Shown one piece after another: positions 1 through 9,162 of a stretch of DNA of 64,000 nucleotides. How positions within the stretch are numbered: the stretch's first letter is position 1; each line of letters opens with the position of its first letter. Source of the stretch: Anaerovibrio sp. JC8. GTDB lineage: Bacteria > Bacillota > Negativicutes > Selenomonadales > Selenomonadaceae. Below the pieces are notes generated by a model. That model was not told where the DNA came from and searched no databases. It saw only the letters and a list, made by a program, of their open reading frames with translations. A program made the position numbers and the translations under genes. The stretch is taken from positions 50,147-114,146 of the forward strand of contig NZ_ANBM01000007.1 in assembly GCF_002100115.1 (NCBI RefSeq), given 5' to 3'.

Positions 1-1354
1 GTAAGTCGCCATAAGCATTCAATGTACCAATTACAACATGCTTGGTTATATCACGAACACCATCAGTCAGCCGTTGAATGGATGCAACAAATCTGCCGGA
101 TAATTTTTGGCCGACACGAATCACTAAACAAAGCAGGACGATAATAGAAACGACCATAAAAAGTATGATTAAATCTATATGATTCACCATATCTTCTATC
201 TTGTCAGCAGTAAGCTTTTCAATAATTTCCCTATTTTTTTCTACCGGGGCAATTACCTCGTCCTTGGCAAAGACCGTAGCAAAGCTCCATCCCGTACATT
301 CAATGGGAGTGTAGGCAACAAAATATTCATCACCATCTATTTCTGCCAGCTGTATCCCCTTGTGTCCCAAAGTCATTTCCTGGGCTATCTGGGCCAGGAA
401 ATGATTTGTTGCAGTGCGGATATCCTTATTCAAATCTACCGGCAGCTCCATTTCCGCACCGACTGCGTAAGCCTCTTTCTGGGAGGATAAAATGACCCTT
501 CCCTTTTTATCCAAGGCAAAACAAAATCCGGCATTAGGCAGATTAATATCTCTAACAAGAATTCGCATATTTTCCAGGGAAATCTCCATGGAAGCCACAC
601 CAAGCAAGTTGCCGTCATCATCATAATATGGGCTGGCACAAAACAGTCCAGGCATATTGGAGAATGTAAACATTCTAACATCTGTAAAGATAGTATTTCC
701 CTTTTCTACCGCCTGCTTATACCAATCAGCCTCCACTGCGTTGTATACAGTCTGTGGAATATTTTCCTTGTTCCCTTCCAGCTCATCGGGTTCATCAACG
801 GAAAGGGTAAAATTATGATTGGAAGTAACGAAAAAGGATTTTACCATATCATTACATTCCAAAAGACGGACAAGGAGACCTTCAATATTTCCCATTAAGG
901 CTATTTCATGGCGATAATTGTCCGGGTTTACCTCAGCTCCGTGCTGAAGATAAATTTTCAGTGGTTTAAAATCCCCTTCACTTGGCACCGCTACCTTCCA
1001 TGGAGAATACAACTCCGAATGCCGGTGAATTTCCCCGGCCTCACGGGCAACGGCCTCCACATCATAGGCATTGGACTCCATGTATAAACTGATAATTTTG
1101 GCATTATCACTGGTAATATACATCAGCTCCTCCTGCCCTTGCTCAACCAAAAGCTCCGAGCTGTTCTCGTAGGACACTTCACCAAGTCTGTTCACCAATT
1201 CTTCCGCCCGATAAAGAGCCGAGCCCAAGCCATAAAAGGCAATTATAACCAAAACCAGAATAATAACCAGATTACTGCCAAGGAGTATCCGTATCATCTT
1301 ATGCAAAATACTATTCACTTTTCCACCTGACAAATAGCTAAAGATATCTTTCAT
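1..1354 (-). CDS. Membrane sensor protein, Cache + HAMP, C-terminus outside window
   Basis: Partial gene: the reading frame is open from an ATG at 1354 to the left edge (at least 451 residues). Visible: a short cytoplasmic start, one membrane helix (about residues 20-45), a long extracytoplasmic segment of about 300 residues that looks like a double Cache sensor (motifs such as YDDDGNLLGVASMEIS and a later KGRVILSS), a second hydrophobic helix, then a HAMP-like linker (RLTDGVRDITKH). The output domain is beyond the edge. Because the operon begins with a STAS anti-sigma antagonist, a PP2C/SpoIIE phosphatase output is my best guess, but a histidine kinase, cyclase or chemotaxis output would have the same front half. 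Last visible gene of the NRPS operon, 33 bp after the MATE gene. Confidence 0.75.
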   Translation of the reverse strand, partial: MKDIFSYLSGGKVNSILHKMIRILLGSNLVIILVLVIIAFYGLGSALYRAEELVNRLGEVSYENSSELLVEQGQEELMYITSDNAKIISLYMESNAYDVEAVAREAGEIHRHSELYSPWKVAVPSEGDFKPLKIYLQHGAEVNPDNYRHEIALMGNIEGLLVRLLECNDMVKSFFVTSNHNFTLSVDEPDELEGNKENIPQTVYNAVEADWYKQAVEKGNTIFTDVRMFTFSNMPGLFCASPYYDDDGNLLGVASMEISLENMRILVRDINLPNAGFCFALDKKGRVILSSQKEAYAVGAEMELPVDLNKDIRTATNHFLAQIAQEMTLGHKGIQLAEIDGDEYFVAYTPIECTGWSFATVFAKDEVIAPVEKNREIIEKLTADKIEDMVNHIDLIILFMVVSIIVLLCLVIRVGQKLSGRFVASIQRLTDGVRDITKHVVIGTLNAYGDL

Positions 1355-1387
1355 ATCGATGATACTCCATCTACATAATCTATCATT

Positions 1388-2716
1388 TTACCCCATGTAT
1401 TCATGACGAAATTTGATTAAGAAAACGATGGCCACCACTGTAGAAACCACCTCAGCAAAGGTCTGGGAAAACCACAGTCCATCAACACCGAAAAGAAGTG
1501 GCAGGCCAAAAATGGCAACGGATTGCAGCACAAAGGTGCGCATAAAAGCTATAGCTGCTGAAACCTTACCATTACCCAAGCCAGTAAAGTATGCCGACGC
1601 ATATTCATTGAAGCCTTGTAATATAAAGGCAAAAGCAAACATCCTAAGGGCATATATTCCCAAAGCACATAACTCAGCATCATAGCCTAAATAGATTTCT
1701 GCCACAAATGGGGCAAAGCATTGAGCTGTACCAAACATCACTATACCACAGCCCAAATTAAGCTTAATGCCATTTTTCAACAGGCTCTGCAGCTCCTGAT
1801 AATTTTGTGCACCTGCATGATAACCCACTACAGAGGCAGCCTCCATAGCCAGTCCATAAAAGATAGCGGCAAAAATACCCTCAACAAAAAGAACCGTTCC
1901 GTAGGCAGCAACACCATCTTCACCAATAAATCGCATAAGCTGCATATTGTAAAAAATAAAAATTAATGCAGTGGAAACGTTGGTCACCATTTCTGAGGAA
2001 CCATTCCCCATGGCCCCCAGCAATGGTCCAATCTCCCAGCCACTCTTAACCAGCCGCAACGGACTGGTATTTTCCCGCATAAAATAGATAAGAGGCAAAA
2101 TACCGTTAAGGCACATACCTATGGCTGTAGCCAGTGCTGCTCCAGTCATGCCCCAGCCAAAAATCACGATAAACAGCCAGTCGAAAAAAATATTTGACAA
2201 CATGTTTATCAGGGAAAAATACAAGCCAAACTGGGGCTTTTCAGCAGTAATTAATAGGCTTTGAAAGGCATAGCTAAGCATTGCTATTGGCATAAATACT
2301 AACAGGACACGACCGTAAGGCAATCCATAGGCCATCATATCCTCTGTAGCCCCTAGCCAACCAGACACTGTAGGTAATGCAAACAAGCCAACAGCTCCAA
2401 GAAAAATTCCAGCACCAAAGGCTGCCTTGATAATCATGGTAAAGTAGCGGTTGGCCCGATCTCTATCCCCCTTGCCCAGCTCAGCGGCAATAAGGGCGCT
2501 GCCACCAACTCCGAACATCATCCCCACGGCCATAATCGCCAACAAATATGGATAAATAATATTTATGGCAGCAAAGGCTGTCTTACCAATATAATTGGAC
2601 ACGAAATAGCCATCAATAAGATCATAGGTTGTAGAAACCAGAATCATACCAATGGTGGGCAACGCAAACAAAACAAGTTTGCCACATGTAAAATGATCTG
2701 ACAGTTTTATATTCAT
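1388..2716 (-). CDS. MATE family efflux transporter
   Basis: A 442-residue polytopic membrane protein of the MATE (multidrug and toxic compound extrusion) family, with about twelve hydrophobic helices and the typical internal two-fold pattern (an early GVGGSALIAAELGKGD segment, a later AAIFYGLAMEAASVVGYHAGA segment). MATE proteins export small molecules using Na+ or H+ gradients across the inner membrane. The ATG overlaps the NRPS stop by 4 bp and is preceded by GAGG 7 nt away, so it is translationally coupled to the NRPS. The placement suggests it exports the NRPS product; this is inferred from context only. Full length, no defects seen. Confidence 0.9.
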   Translation of the reverse strand: MNIKLSDHFTCGKLVLFALPTIGMILVSTTYDLIDGYFVSNYIGKTAFAAINIIYPYLLAIMAVGMMFGVGGSALIAAELGKGDRDRANRYFTMIIKAAFGAGIFLGAVGLFALPTVSGWLGATEDMMAYGLPYGRVLLVFMPIAMLSYAFQSLLITAEKPQFGLYFSLINMLSNIFFDWLFIVIFGWGMTGAALATAIGMCLNGILPLIYFMRENTSPLRLVKSGWEIGPLLGAMGNGSSEMVTNVSTALIFIFYNMQLMRFIGEDGVAAYGTVLFVEGIFAAIFYGLAMEAASVVGYHAGAQNYQELQSLLKNGIKLNLGCGIVMFGTAQCFAPFVAEIYLGYDAELCALGIYALRMFAFAFILQGFNEYASAYFTGLGNGKVSAAIAFMRTFVLQSVAIFGLPLLFGVDGLWFSQTFAEVVSTVVAIVFLIKFRHEYMG

Positions 2717-5700
2717 ATATTATCCTCACAACGGACAATCCCTTCCAGTATTTCTACGTAGAGATTGTGGAAGTCTTCCATTTGCGTCGGGTCAAACAGC
2801 CCCTTTGCATATTCCATTTCAGAATCAAAGCCTCCATCCCCATGCTCATTTTCCAAAAGCTCCAGCTCCAAACGGGCACCGGCAGCGGAAAAATCATTAT
2901 TAAGTTCAATCAGGGTTGGCTTTAACACATCCAGTTCATCACCATTGATTCCCAGCTGAAGATTTACCTCAATACAATCATTGACAAATGCTTCATAGTT
3001 CCCAGCCATAAAATCATAGGAGCTATGGGCAATTCCTTCCGCCACCTGCTCCTTTACTGAAAGAAGGAAGTCAGACATGGATGTATATTCTTCCATCCGG
3101 GCAGCCGCCGGTAAATTCTTTATCATCATACCCACGGCATTTTGGGCCTCCACAGCCAAACGATTATTGAAAATCCAGTTTACCATAACATGCTGTTTGC
3201 CCGTAAAGCGGGACAGGGTCAAAAGAGCCGCTCCAATGGCCATAACTGAGTGGCTTACACCCCAGAAGCTCTCAGCTTTTTCCACATCATCTGCTGTAAA
3301 CTCAAGTCTTTTATCCATATCAGCCTGATCGATATGGTCACGATCTACCAGCATCTGGGCCTCCACCGATTCATCAGGCATATTACACCAAACCTCATCT
3401 CCATATCGGGACTCAAACCAAGCCCTATCCTCTTCAAAACTCCCCTGCTTCATCCGCTGTATTTCTTCACTGCGAAGGGCAAAGTAATAATCAGGAAGCA
3501 GATCACGATCAAAGTATGCATTTACAATATCCGCCAGCAGCACACCAAGGGAATCACCATCCATCAACATGTGGTGAATATCCATAAACAGATATCCATG
3601 GGACGGCGAACGGAATACCTTCACGCGACACAGACAGGCATCTAATATTTTATCAAATGGCATCACCAATACATCCGGCAGCATTGGTACAGTTTCTTCG
3701 TTAATATCCTGAACCTCAATCTCCTCCAAAAGACCTGGCACGTACTGCTGCACCAGCTCCCGGTTCTCGTCAAAACGGAATACGGATGATAAGGCAGGAT
3801 GATTGTTAATTGCCCGATTAACTGCTTTACATAATCGATGAATATCAACATCATTCGGCTCAAATTGAACAAGAAAATGCATATTGCTCCACATAGTGGC
3901 ATCCGGACGGAAAAGCTGTACATCCAAGATTTGGGTTTGCAGCGGTGTTAATGCCAATGGCCGTTTCCGGGCCTCCATTTCCCGATCCTCGATACTGCCC
4001 ATTTTCATGCGTTCCATGGCAATAGCAGCAATTTTTCTAGGGGTACGCTTCTGGAAAATATCTGCGGCAATCAGTCCCGAAATATCCGCGTTGGCCAAAG
4101 CCACCATGGCACTGAGGGAATCGCCACCCAAATCAAAGAAATCATCCAATGCCCCCACCTTGTCCTCCGGCAATTTAAGAGCCAAAGCAAAGGCATGGCA
4201 AAGAGCCCTTTCCACATCTGTGGCAGGTGGCTCATATTGGGCCCTGAAGGCTGATAAATCCGGTTCTGGCAGCGCTCTCCTGTTCACCTTTCCATTTGGT
4301 GTCAACGGCATAGCCTCCAAATGGACAAACAGATTAGGTACCATGTATTCAGGGAGTTTAGCAGCAAGATGGTTCTTAAGGTCATTATCATCCACGTCCT
4401 TAACCGCAGTATAATAGCCCACCAGATATTCACCCGTTCCCTTTTTCAGGACAGAAACAGCCCCTGAATTAATGGCAGGATATTCCATCAATACCTTTTC
4501 GATTTCATCCAGTTCAATTCGGAAGCCACGCAGCTTTATCTGATTATCAATACGGCCAAAGACCCGGATTTTTCCTTCATCGGTCCATGCCGCCAAATCA
4601 CCGCTACGATATGCCCGTACCCCATCATGGGTAAAGAAGGACGCCGCCGTCTTGTCAGGCAAATTAATATAGCCGCGACCAACCTGCTGACCGCAAATCA
4701 TCAGCTCGCCACGTATGCCAACTGGCAATGGATTACCAAAAGAATCAGCTATATAGAACTGGGTATTGGCTATAGGCGTACCAACAGTCACCACCCTGCT
4801 ATCCGCCATTTCCTCGGCGGCACAGCCCATAGTGGCCTCTGTAGGACCATAAACATTTAAAATCACGCTGTCCTGACGCAAATCCCGCAGCTTTTGATAA
4901 AGACCGGCTGGGAAGGCCTCAGCACCCACATCATAAAAGGTAATCTGCCTTAAGGCTTCCGCCGTTTCCGGAATAGCCAAAAGCCCCAACAGATAGGTTG
5001 GAGTACAGGTGATGCCATTTACCCCATTGTTCAGAATCAGCTGAGCCAGCTGACTTGGGGTGTGTATTTCTTCCTCAGTGGCAATTACCACAGAACACCC
5101 ATTACACAGGGGAACAAACTCCTCCACAATGGACACGTCAAAGGAGAAGGAGGCTAGGGCCAGTGCAATGCGCCCAGGCTTGGTATAATGCATGATTTCC
5201 GGAGATTTTTCATTACGATGGACATAATTGGCAATATTTTTATGCTCAATCATTACCCCTTTTGGTTTGCCCGTGGTACCGGAGGTATAGATACAATATG
5301 CCAAATTATCAGCACCAACAACTGGCAGAGCAGCCTCTGCACCCTCACGTTCAATGAGCTCGTCCAAAGACAAAACCCTGCAATGCTCCTTTAGGGCGGA
5401 ACGTGAAGCAAGCAAATCCTTTGAGGTAAGCAAAATAGGAATATTGCCATCTTCCAGGCAAAACTCAATTCGCTCGTCCGGATACTCCGGAATAAATGGC
5501 ACAAATGCCCCGCCGGCCTTTAATATGCCGATTTCAGCCACATAGGTCCAAACCTCCCGGTCAAAGAGAACACCTACCAGCGTTTCCATAGTCACCCCTT
5601 TCTGTAAAAGGGAATAGGCCACCCTGTCGGAAAGCTCATCCAATTCTCTATAGGTCAAGGTCTTTCCGGCGGCAGTAACCGCTGCTTTATCCGGTGTCAT

Positions 5701-8700
5701 ATGGGCCTGACGGCGAATCTGCTCCTGTACCGGCACAAAGTCCATGGCCACCTCTGTATTGTTGAAGAGTGCCAAGGACTTCCTGTCATCTTCTGTCAGG
5801 AGGGAAATATCACCAATTAATTCCTCCTTTAAAAGCCCCTCAGCCACAGTAAATAAATCCTGGGCAAACCGCTTCACAAAGGCCGGTGAAAACCGCTCAT
5901 TACGGTATTCAATGGTCATGTTATAAAGACCATCGGTACAGAAGAATTGAATGGAAAAGCACCCGGTTACCATGCCGGTGTGGTAATGCTCAAGGAAGTA
6001 GGAATCTCCACAAATGAGATTGCCACCTTCAGCATCACTGTTACCATGGCCACCGCCCATGTTATCAGTAAATAAATCCCCCTGATAGATGAATTCCACA
6101 TCCTCATTTACAGGACAATGCTTCAGCACCTCATCAAAGGAATAAATATCGTTGCCCATGCTGTTGACGATTTGTCGTCCCATATTTTTCAGATAATCCA
6201 CCACGGAAATATTTTCTGTAAAATCTCCATAAACAGGAATTCGTTTTATAAGAGTACCAATGGTGGTATCCATTCCCGTCCGGGCCCGGCCATTGTATAC
6301 GCTGGAAAATGATACCTGTTTACAAGTAAGGTATTTGGATAACAGTAATGCCATGGCTCCCATAAAGAAGCTGCCTTCGGAAATCTGGTAACGGCTACAG
6401 AAGGCCTTGACCCTTTCCGGTGCAAGGGTTTTCGGTACATAACGAATGTTTTCGCTTACTCCCGGGGTCAGGCTACCCTCCCGATCACCCACCAGAGCCG
6501 GCACTTCATCCATCCTGGCAAACAAATTTTGAAAATAGGACTCGGCCTTTTTATGGGCACCGCCCTGCATAAGGGCTTCTTCATACATCCCCACCTGCTG
6601 TATGGTATATTCCTCCTGCAGATATTCCACACCTCCGGAGGAAGAACCAAGAGCACGGTTCAGCTCGCTAATCAGAAGGCTCAGGGAGGTAGCATCAAGA
6701 AAAATCAGATGACTCTTTAAGGCCAAATAACATCTTTCCGGGGTGCGATAAATGGCAAAATAAAACAGTAGCTCTTCTGTCATAGGTACCACTGGCATAA
6801 ATTCACGGATAAAATCAAGGCGTTTATCCTCACTGCCATCTGTCACAGGAACCTCAACCACGGCTTCAGGGGCCATATACATATGGGGAATACCATCCTT
6901 CCTCGCCCGAATAATATATTTCATGGAAGGATGAGCTGCCACGACCTCCTGTACGGCAGCTGCCAGCTGTTCAGCAGTTACACGGGTATCTGCCACCATC
7001 AGATAGGATAGGGTGTAGGTGGCATTATTTCCACCGGTTAAGCCCTCCAGATAAATACCCATCTGGGTTTTGGTCAAAGGATAAAATTCACGGTCCATTT
7101 GTGGCTTTTCCGGATAATTATTATGGGCTTTTTCCTGTATATAGGCAGCAAGAGCCCGTGGAGTTGGATAAGAGGCCACATCATTAAATGACAGGCTGGT
7201 ATCATCCAGCTTGGCCACCAGCATAGCCACGGAAAGGGAGGTTCCGCCCATATTAAAGAAGTCTGCCGATGCACTGACCCGGGGTAACTCCAAAACCTTG
7301 GCAAAGGCAGAGCAAATCCTCGCCTCCAGCTCATTCTGCGGAGGCTCATATACCTCCTCCTCCACTGGTGGCTCCATATTCTTCAAGGCTAAGTAATCCA
7401 CCTTGTTTCGTTCGTTTCGGGGCATCTCATCAAGATATACAAAATAATCCGGCACCATATATTCCGGCAAAACAGCCTTCACATGATTCCGTAAATTATT
7501 GCTTTCCACCCTGTCGCCAATATAATAGCAAGCCAGCTTGTCACCGCCATGAACCCGAAGGGTGACACAGGCCGCCTCCTTGACTCCATTGGCCTTTTGC
7601 ACGGTCAGTTCCACTTCACCAAGCTCAACCCGATAGCCTCTGAGCTTCACCATGTGGTCTTTTCGCCCATGGAACAGAAGATTTCCGGACTCATCGTAGG
7701 CCATATAATCCCCGGTGTGAAACAGGCGGCCTTCACAGAATGGATTATCCGTAAACCTGGCAGCCGTTTCCTGTGGCATATTGTTATATCTCAAAGCCAG
7801 CCAAGGACCTGCTACGCAAAGCTCACCCAGAATCCCCGGCTTCTGAATCAATTCTCCATCATCAGATAGCAGATAAGTCTTTACACTATGCCCCGGTTTT
7901 CCCAGCATACGGGAATCCTCCTGGGATATTTTGTGGAGAAGAATAGCTGCACATTCGCTGGAGCCATATACCTCAATTATATTGCCGTCCATGGTGTACT
8001 TCGCCTTCGCCTTTTCCCCGCCCAGGACAACATAATCAAGGGGCAAACGCCCGTACAACTCCCTCATTACATAGAACATCTGGGGTGGCAAAAACATTCC
8101 GGTGATATGGCGCTTTTGGATAATTTTAAACAGCATGTCCGCATTCATCCGCTCCGTTGAACTGGCAATGTACACGCTTCCTCCTACCATGAGAGGCGGA
8201 TAAAGATCAACAAAGGAGGCAATAAATGTCAGCCCTGCCATACAGCAGGTCACATCCTTTTCCGAAAAAGCATGGTACCCCTTAACAGTATGGATCCACA
8301 TGGAGAAAAAGGTCTGACGATGAACAACGCCCTTTGGCTTACCGGTAGAGCCGGAAGTAAAGAGAATCAAGCCCTCCTTATCAGGGGCAGACAAATTTAT
8401 GGTTTCATCCACCTGAAGGGTGCCTTCCTCAGCAAATAGATCCTCCAGGGTCATAACAGGAACATCAGTAACCTTTGCTGCCAGTTGTTCAGTAGTAACA
8501 CAGACCCTACAGCTTGCATCCTTCAGCACCGACTTAACCCGCTCTGACGGATAATCCTCCTCCAGGGGTACAACTGCTCCGCCGGCACGAAGTATGCCTA
8601 GAACCGCCGTCAAGTAAACCCGTGCCCGGGGCAGCAATACACCAACCCTCATTCCATTATGTTGATCTTGGAAAGTATCAAGTAAACGATTAGCTAAAAT

Positions 8701-8814
8701 AGCCGAACGATGATTTAGACACCCATATGTATCCGTGCCATAGCAATCCATCACTGCTGGCTTATCAGGATGTGCTGATGCTTGAGCCAAAAATTCATTT
8801 ACTAATAATTTCAT
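2713..8814 (-). CDS. Non-ribosomal peptide synthetase, A-T-C-A-T-C
   Basis: About 2033 residues, six domains in order: adenylation A1 (1-480; FTSGSTGKPKG near 155), carrier T1 (FFNMGGTSL near 525), condensation C1 (575-1000), A2 (1010-1500; YTSGTTGKPKG near 1175, YGPTEA), T2 (FFDLGGDSL near 1565), C2 (1615-2030; HHMLMDG near 1746). No initiation C domain, epimerase, thioesterase or reductase. C1 reads HLIFLDA at the HHxxxDG position (near 702), so the catalytic second His is Leu. In A1 the residue aligned with GrsA Asp235 is Ile (FIASFVDL near 196), suggesting a substrate without a normal alpha-amino group; A2 keeps Asp (FDVSIVE). My hand-aligned A2 pocket is D-V-V-T-Y-V-V-M-G; I cannot assign a substrate. 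Start chosen at the ATG with GGGAG 8 nt upstream, not the TTG at 8847. C2, intact and last, is the likely release domain. Confidence 0.93.
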   Translation of the reverse strand: MKLLVNEFLAQASAHPDKPAVMDCYGTDTYGCLNHRSAILANRLLDTFQDQHNGMRVGVLLPRARVYLTAVLGILRAGGAVVPLEEDYPSERVKSVLKDASCRVCVTTEQLAAKVTDVPVMTLEDLFAEEGTLQVDETINLSAPDKEGLILFTSGSTGKPKGVVHRQTFFSMWIHTVKGYHAFSEKDVTCCMAGLTFIASFVDLYPPLMVGGSVYIASSTERMNADMLFKIIQKRHITGMFLPPQMFYVMRELYGRLPLDYVVLGGEKAKAKYTMDGNIIEVYGSSECAAILLHKISQEDSRMLGKPGHSVKTYLLSDDGELIQKPGILGELCVAGPWLALRYNNMPQETAARFTDNPFCEGRLFHTGDYMAYDESGNLLFHGRKDHMVKLRGYRVELGEVELTVQKANGVKEAACVTLRVHGGDKLACYYIGDRVESNNLRNHVKAVLPEYMVPDYFVYLDEMPRNERNKVDYLALKNMEPPVEEEVYEPPQNELEARICSAFAKVLELPRVSASADFFNMGGTSLSVAMLVAKLDDTSLSFNDVASYPTPRALAAYIQEKAHNNYPEKPQMDREFYPLTKTQMGIYLEGLTGGNNATYTLSYLMVADTRVTAEQLAAAVQEVVAAHPSMKYIIRARKDGIPHMYMAPEAVVEVPVTDGSEDKRLDFIREFMPVVPMTEELLFYFAIYRTPERCYLALKSHLIFLDATSLSLLISELNRALGSSSGGVEYLQEEYTIQQVGMYEEALMQGGAHKKAESYFQNLFARMDEVPALVGDREGSLTPGVSENIRYVPKTLAPERVKAFCSRYQISEGSFFMGAMALLLSKYLTCKQVSFSSVYNGRARTGMDTTIGTLIKRIPVYGDFTENISVVDYLKNMGRQIVNSMGNDIYSFDEVLKHCPVNEDVEFIYQGDLFTDNMGGGHGNSDAEGGNLICGDSYFLEHYHTGMVTGCFSIQFFCTDGLYNMTIEYRNERFSPAFVKRFAQDLFTVAEGLLKEELIGDISLLTEDDRKSLALFNNTEVAMDFVPVQEQIRRQAHMTPDKAAVTAAGKTLTYRELDELSDRVAYSLLQKGVTMETLVGVLFDREVWTYVAEIGILKAGGAFVPFIPEYPDERIEFCLEDGNIPILLTSKDLLASRSALKEHCRVLSLDELIEREGAEAALPVVGADNLAYCIYTSGTTGKPKGVMIEHKNIANYVHRNEKSPEIMHYTKPGRIALALASFSFDVSIVEEFVPLCNGCSVVIATEEEIHTPSQLAQLILNNGVNGITCTPTYLLGLLAIPETAEALRQITFYDVGAEAFPAGLYQKLRDLRQDSVILNVYGPTEATMGCAAEEMADSRVVTVGTPIANTQFYIADSFGNPLPVGIRGELMICGQQVGRGYINLPDKTAASFFTHDGVRAYRSGDLAAWTDEGKIRVFGRIDNQIKLRGFRIELDEIEKVLMEYPAINSGAVSVLKKGTGEYLVGYYTAVKDVDDNDLKNHLAAKLPEYMVPNLFVHLEAMPLTPNGKVNRRALPEPDLSAFRAQYEPPATDVERALCHAFALALKLPEDKVGALDDFFDLGGDSLSAMVALANADISGLIAADIFQKRTPRKIAAIAMERMKMGSIEDREMEARKRPLALTPLQTQILDVQLFRPDATMWSNMHFLVQFEPNDVDIHRLCKAVNRAINNHPALSSVFRFDENRELVQQYVPGLLEEIEVQDINEETVPMLPDVLVMPFDKILDACLCRVKVFRSPSHGYLFMDIHHMLMDGDSLGVLLADIVNAYFDRDLLPDYYFALRSEEIQRMKQGSFEEDRAWFESRYGDEVWCNMPDESVEAQMLVDRDHIDQADMDKRLEFTADDVEKAESFWGVSHSVMAIGAALLTLSRFTGKQHVMVNWIFNNRLAVEAQNAVGMMIKNLPAAARMEEYTSMSDFLLSVKEQVAEGIAHSSYDFMAGNYEAFVNDCIEVNLQLGINGDELDVLKPTLIELNNDFSAAGARLELELLENEHGDGGFDSEMEYAKGLFDPTQMEDFHNLYVEILEGIVRCEDNI

Positions 8815-8843
8815 TTGCGTTTCTCCCATGATAGATATAAAAA

Positions 8844-9146
8844 TCAATCTACAATGTTCATAAACTTATTGAAGCCCGTCAATTTGAGAACATCCACAAT
8901 AAATGGTGGTACATTTATTAATTTCATTTCACCCTCGGCATCATCCATTATGTTCTGAGCCGTCAGCAAAACTCTGAGACCTGCTGATGACACATAGGTC
9001 AAATCCTTAAAATCCAGGGTCAGATCGGTAATATCAGTCAATTCTTCATCAACAACCTTGCTCAAATCCTTGGCCTCCTGTATCGATAGCTTTCCGATAA
9101 GAGTCAGGGTAAGTGCTGAACCATTTTTTTCCTTTTTTATCTCCAT
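8844..9146 (-). CDS. STAS domain anti-sigma factor antagonist
   Basis: A 100-residue single STAS domain of the SpoIIAA/RsbV type: strand-helix pattern with the conserved YVSSAGLRVLL motif near residue 55, whose serine is phosphorylated by an anti-sigma kinase in characterised relatives. Dephosphorylated antagonist binds the kinase and frees its target; a PP2C phosphatase resets it. Here it is the first gene of the NRPS operon, 29 bp before the synthetase, so partner switching probably controls this operon or the NRPS product. No kinase or sigma factor is in the window; they may lie left of position 1. The ATG at 9146 was preferred over the one at 9158 because AAAGG abuts the upstream ATG without spacing. 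Confidence 0.88.
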   Translation of the reverse strand: MEIKKEKNGSALTLTLIGKLSIQEAKDLSKVVDEELTDITDLTLDFKDLTYVSSAGLRVLLTAQNIMDDAEGEMKLINVPPFIVDVLKLTGFNKFMNIVD

Positions 9147-9162
9147 AATGCAGATCATCCTT

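Noticed and set aside
2713..8847. NRPS start at the TTG at 8847
   Set aside because: It would overlap the STAS gene and has no ribosome site; the ATG at 8814 has GGGAG at 8 nt.
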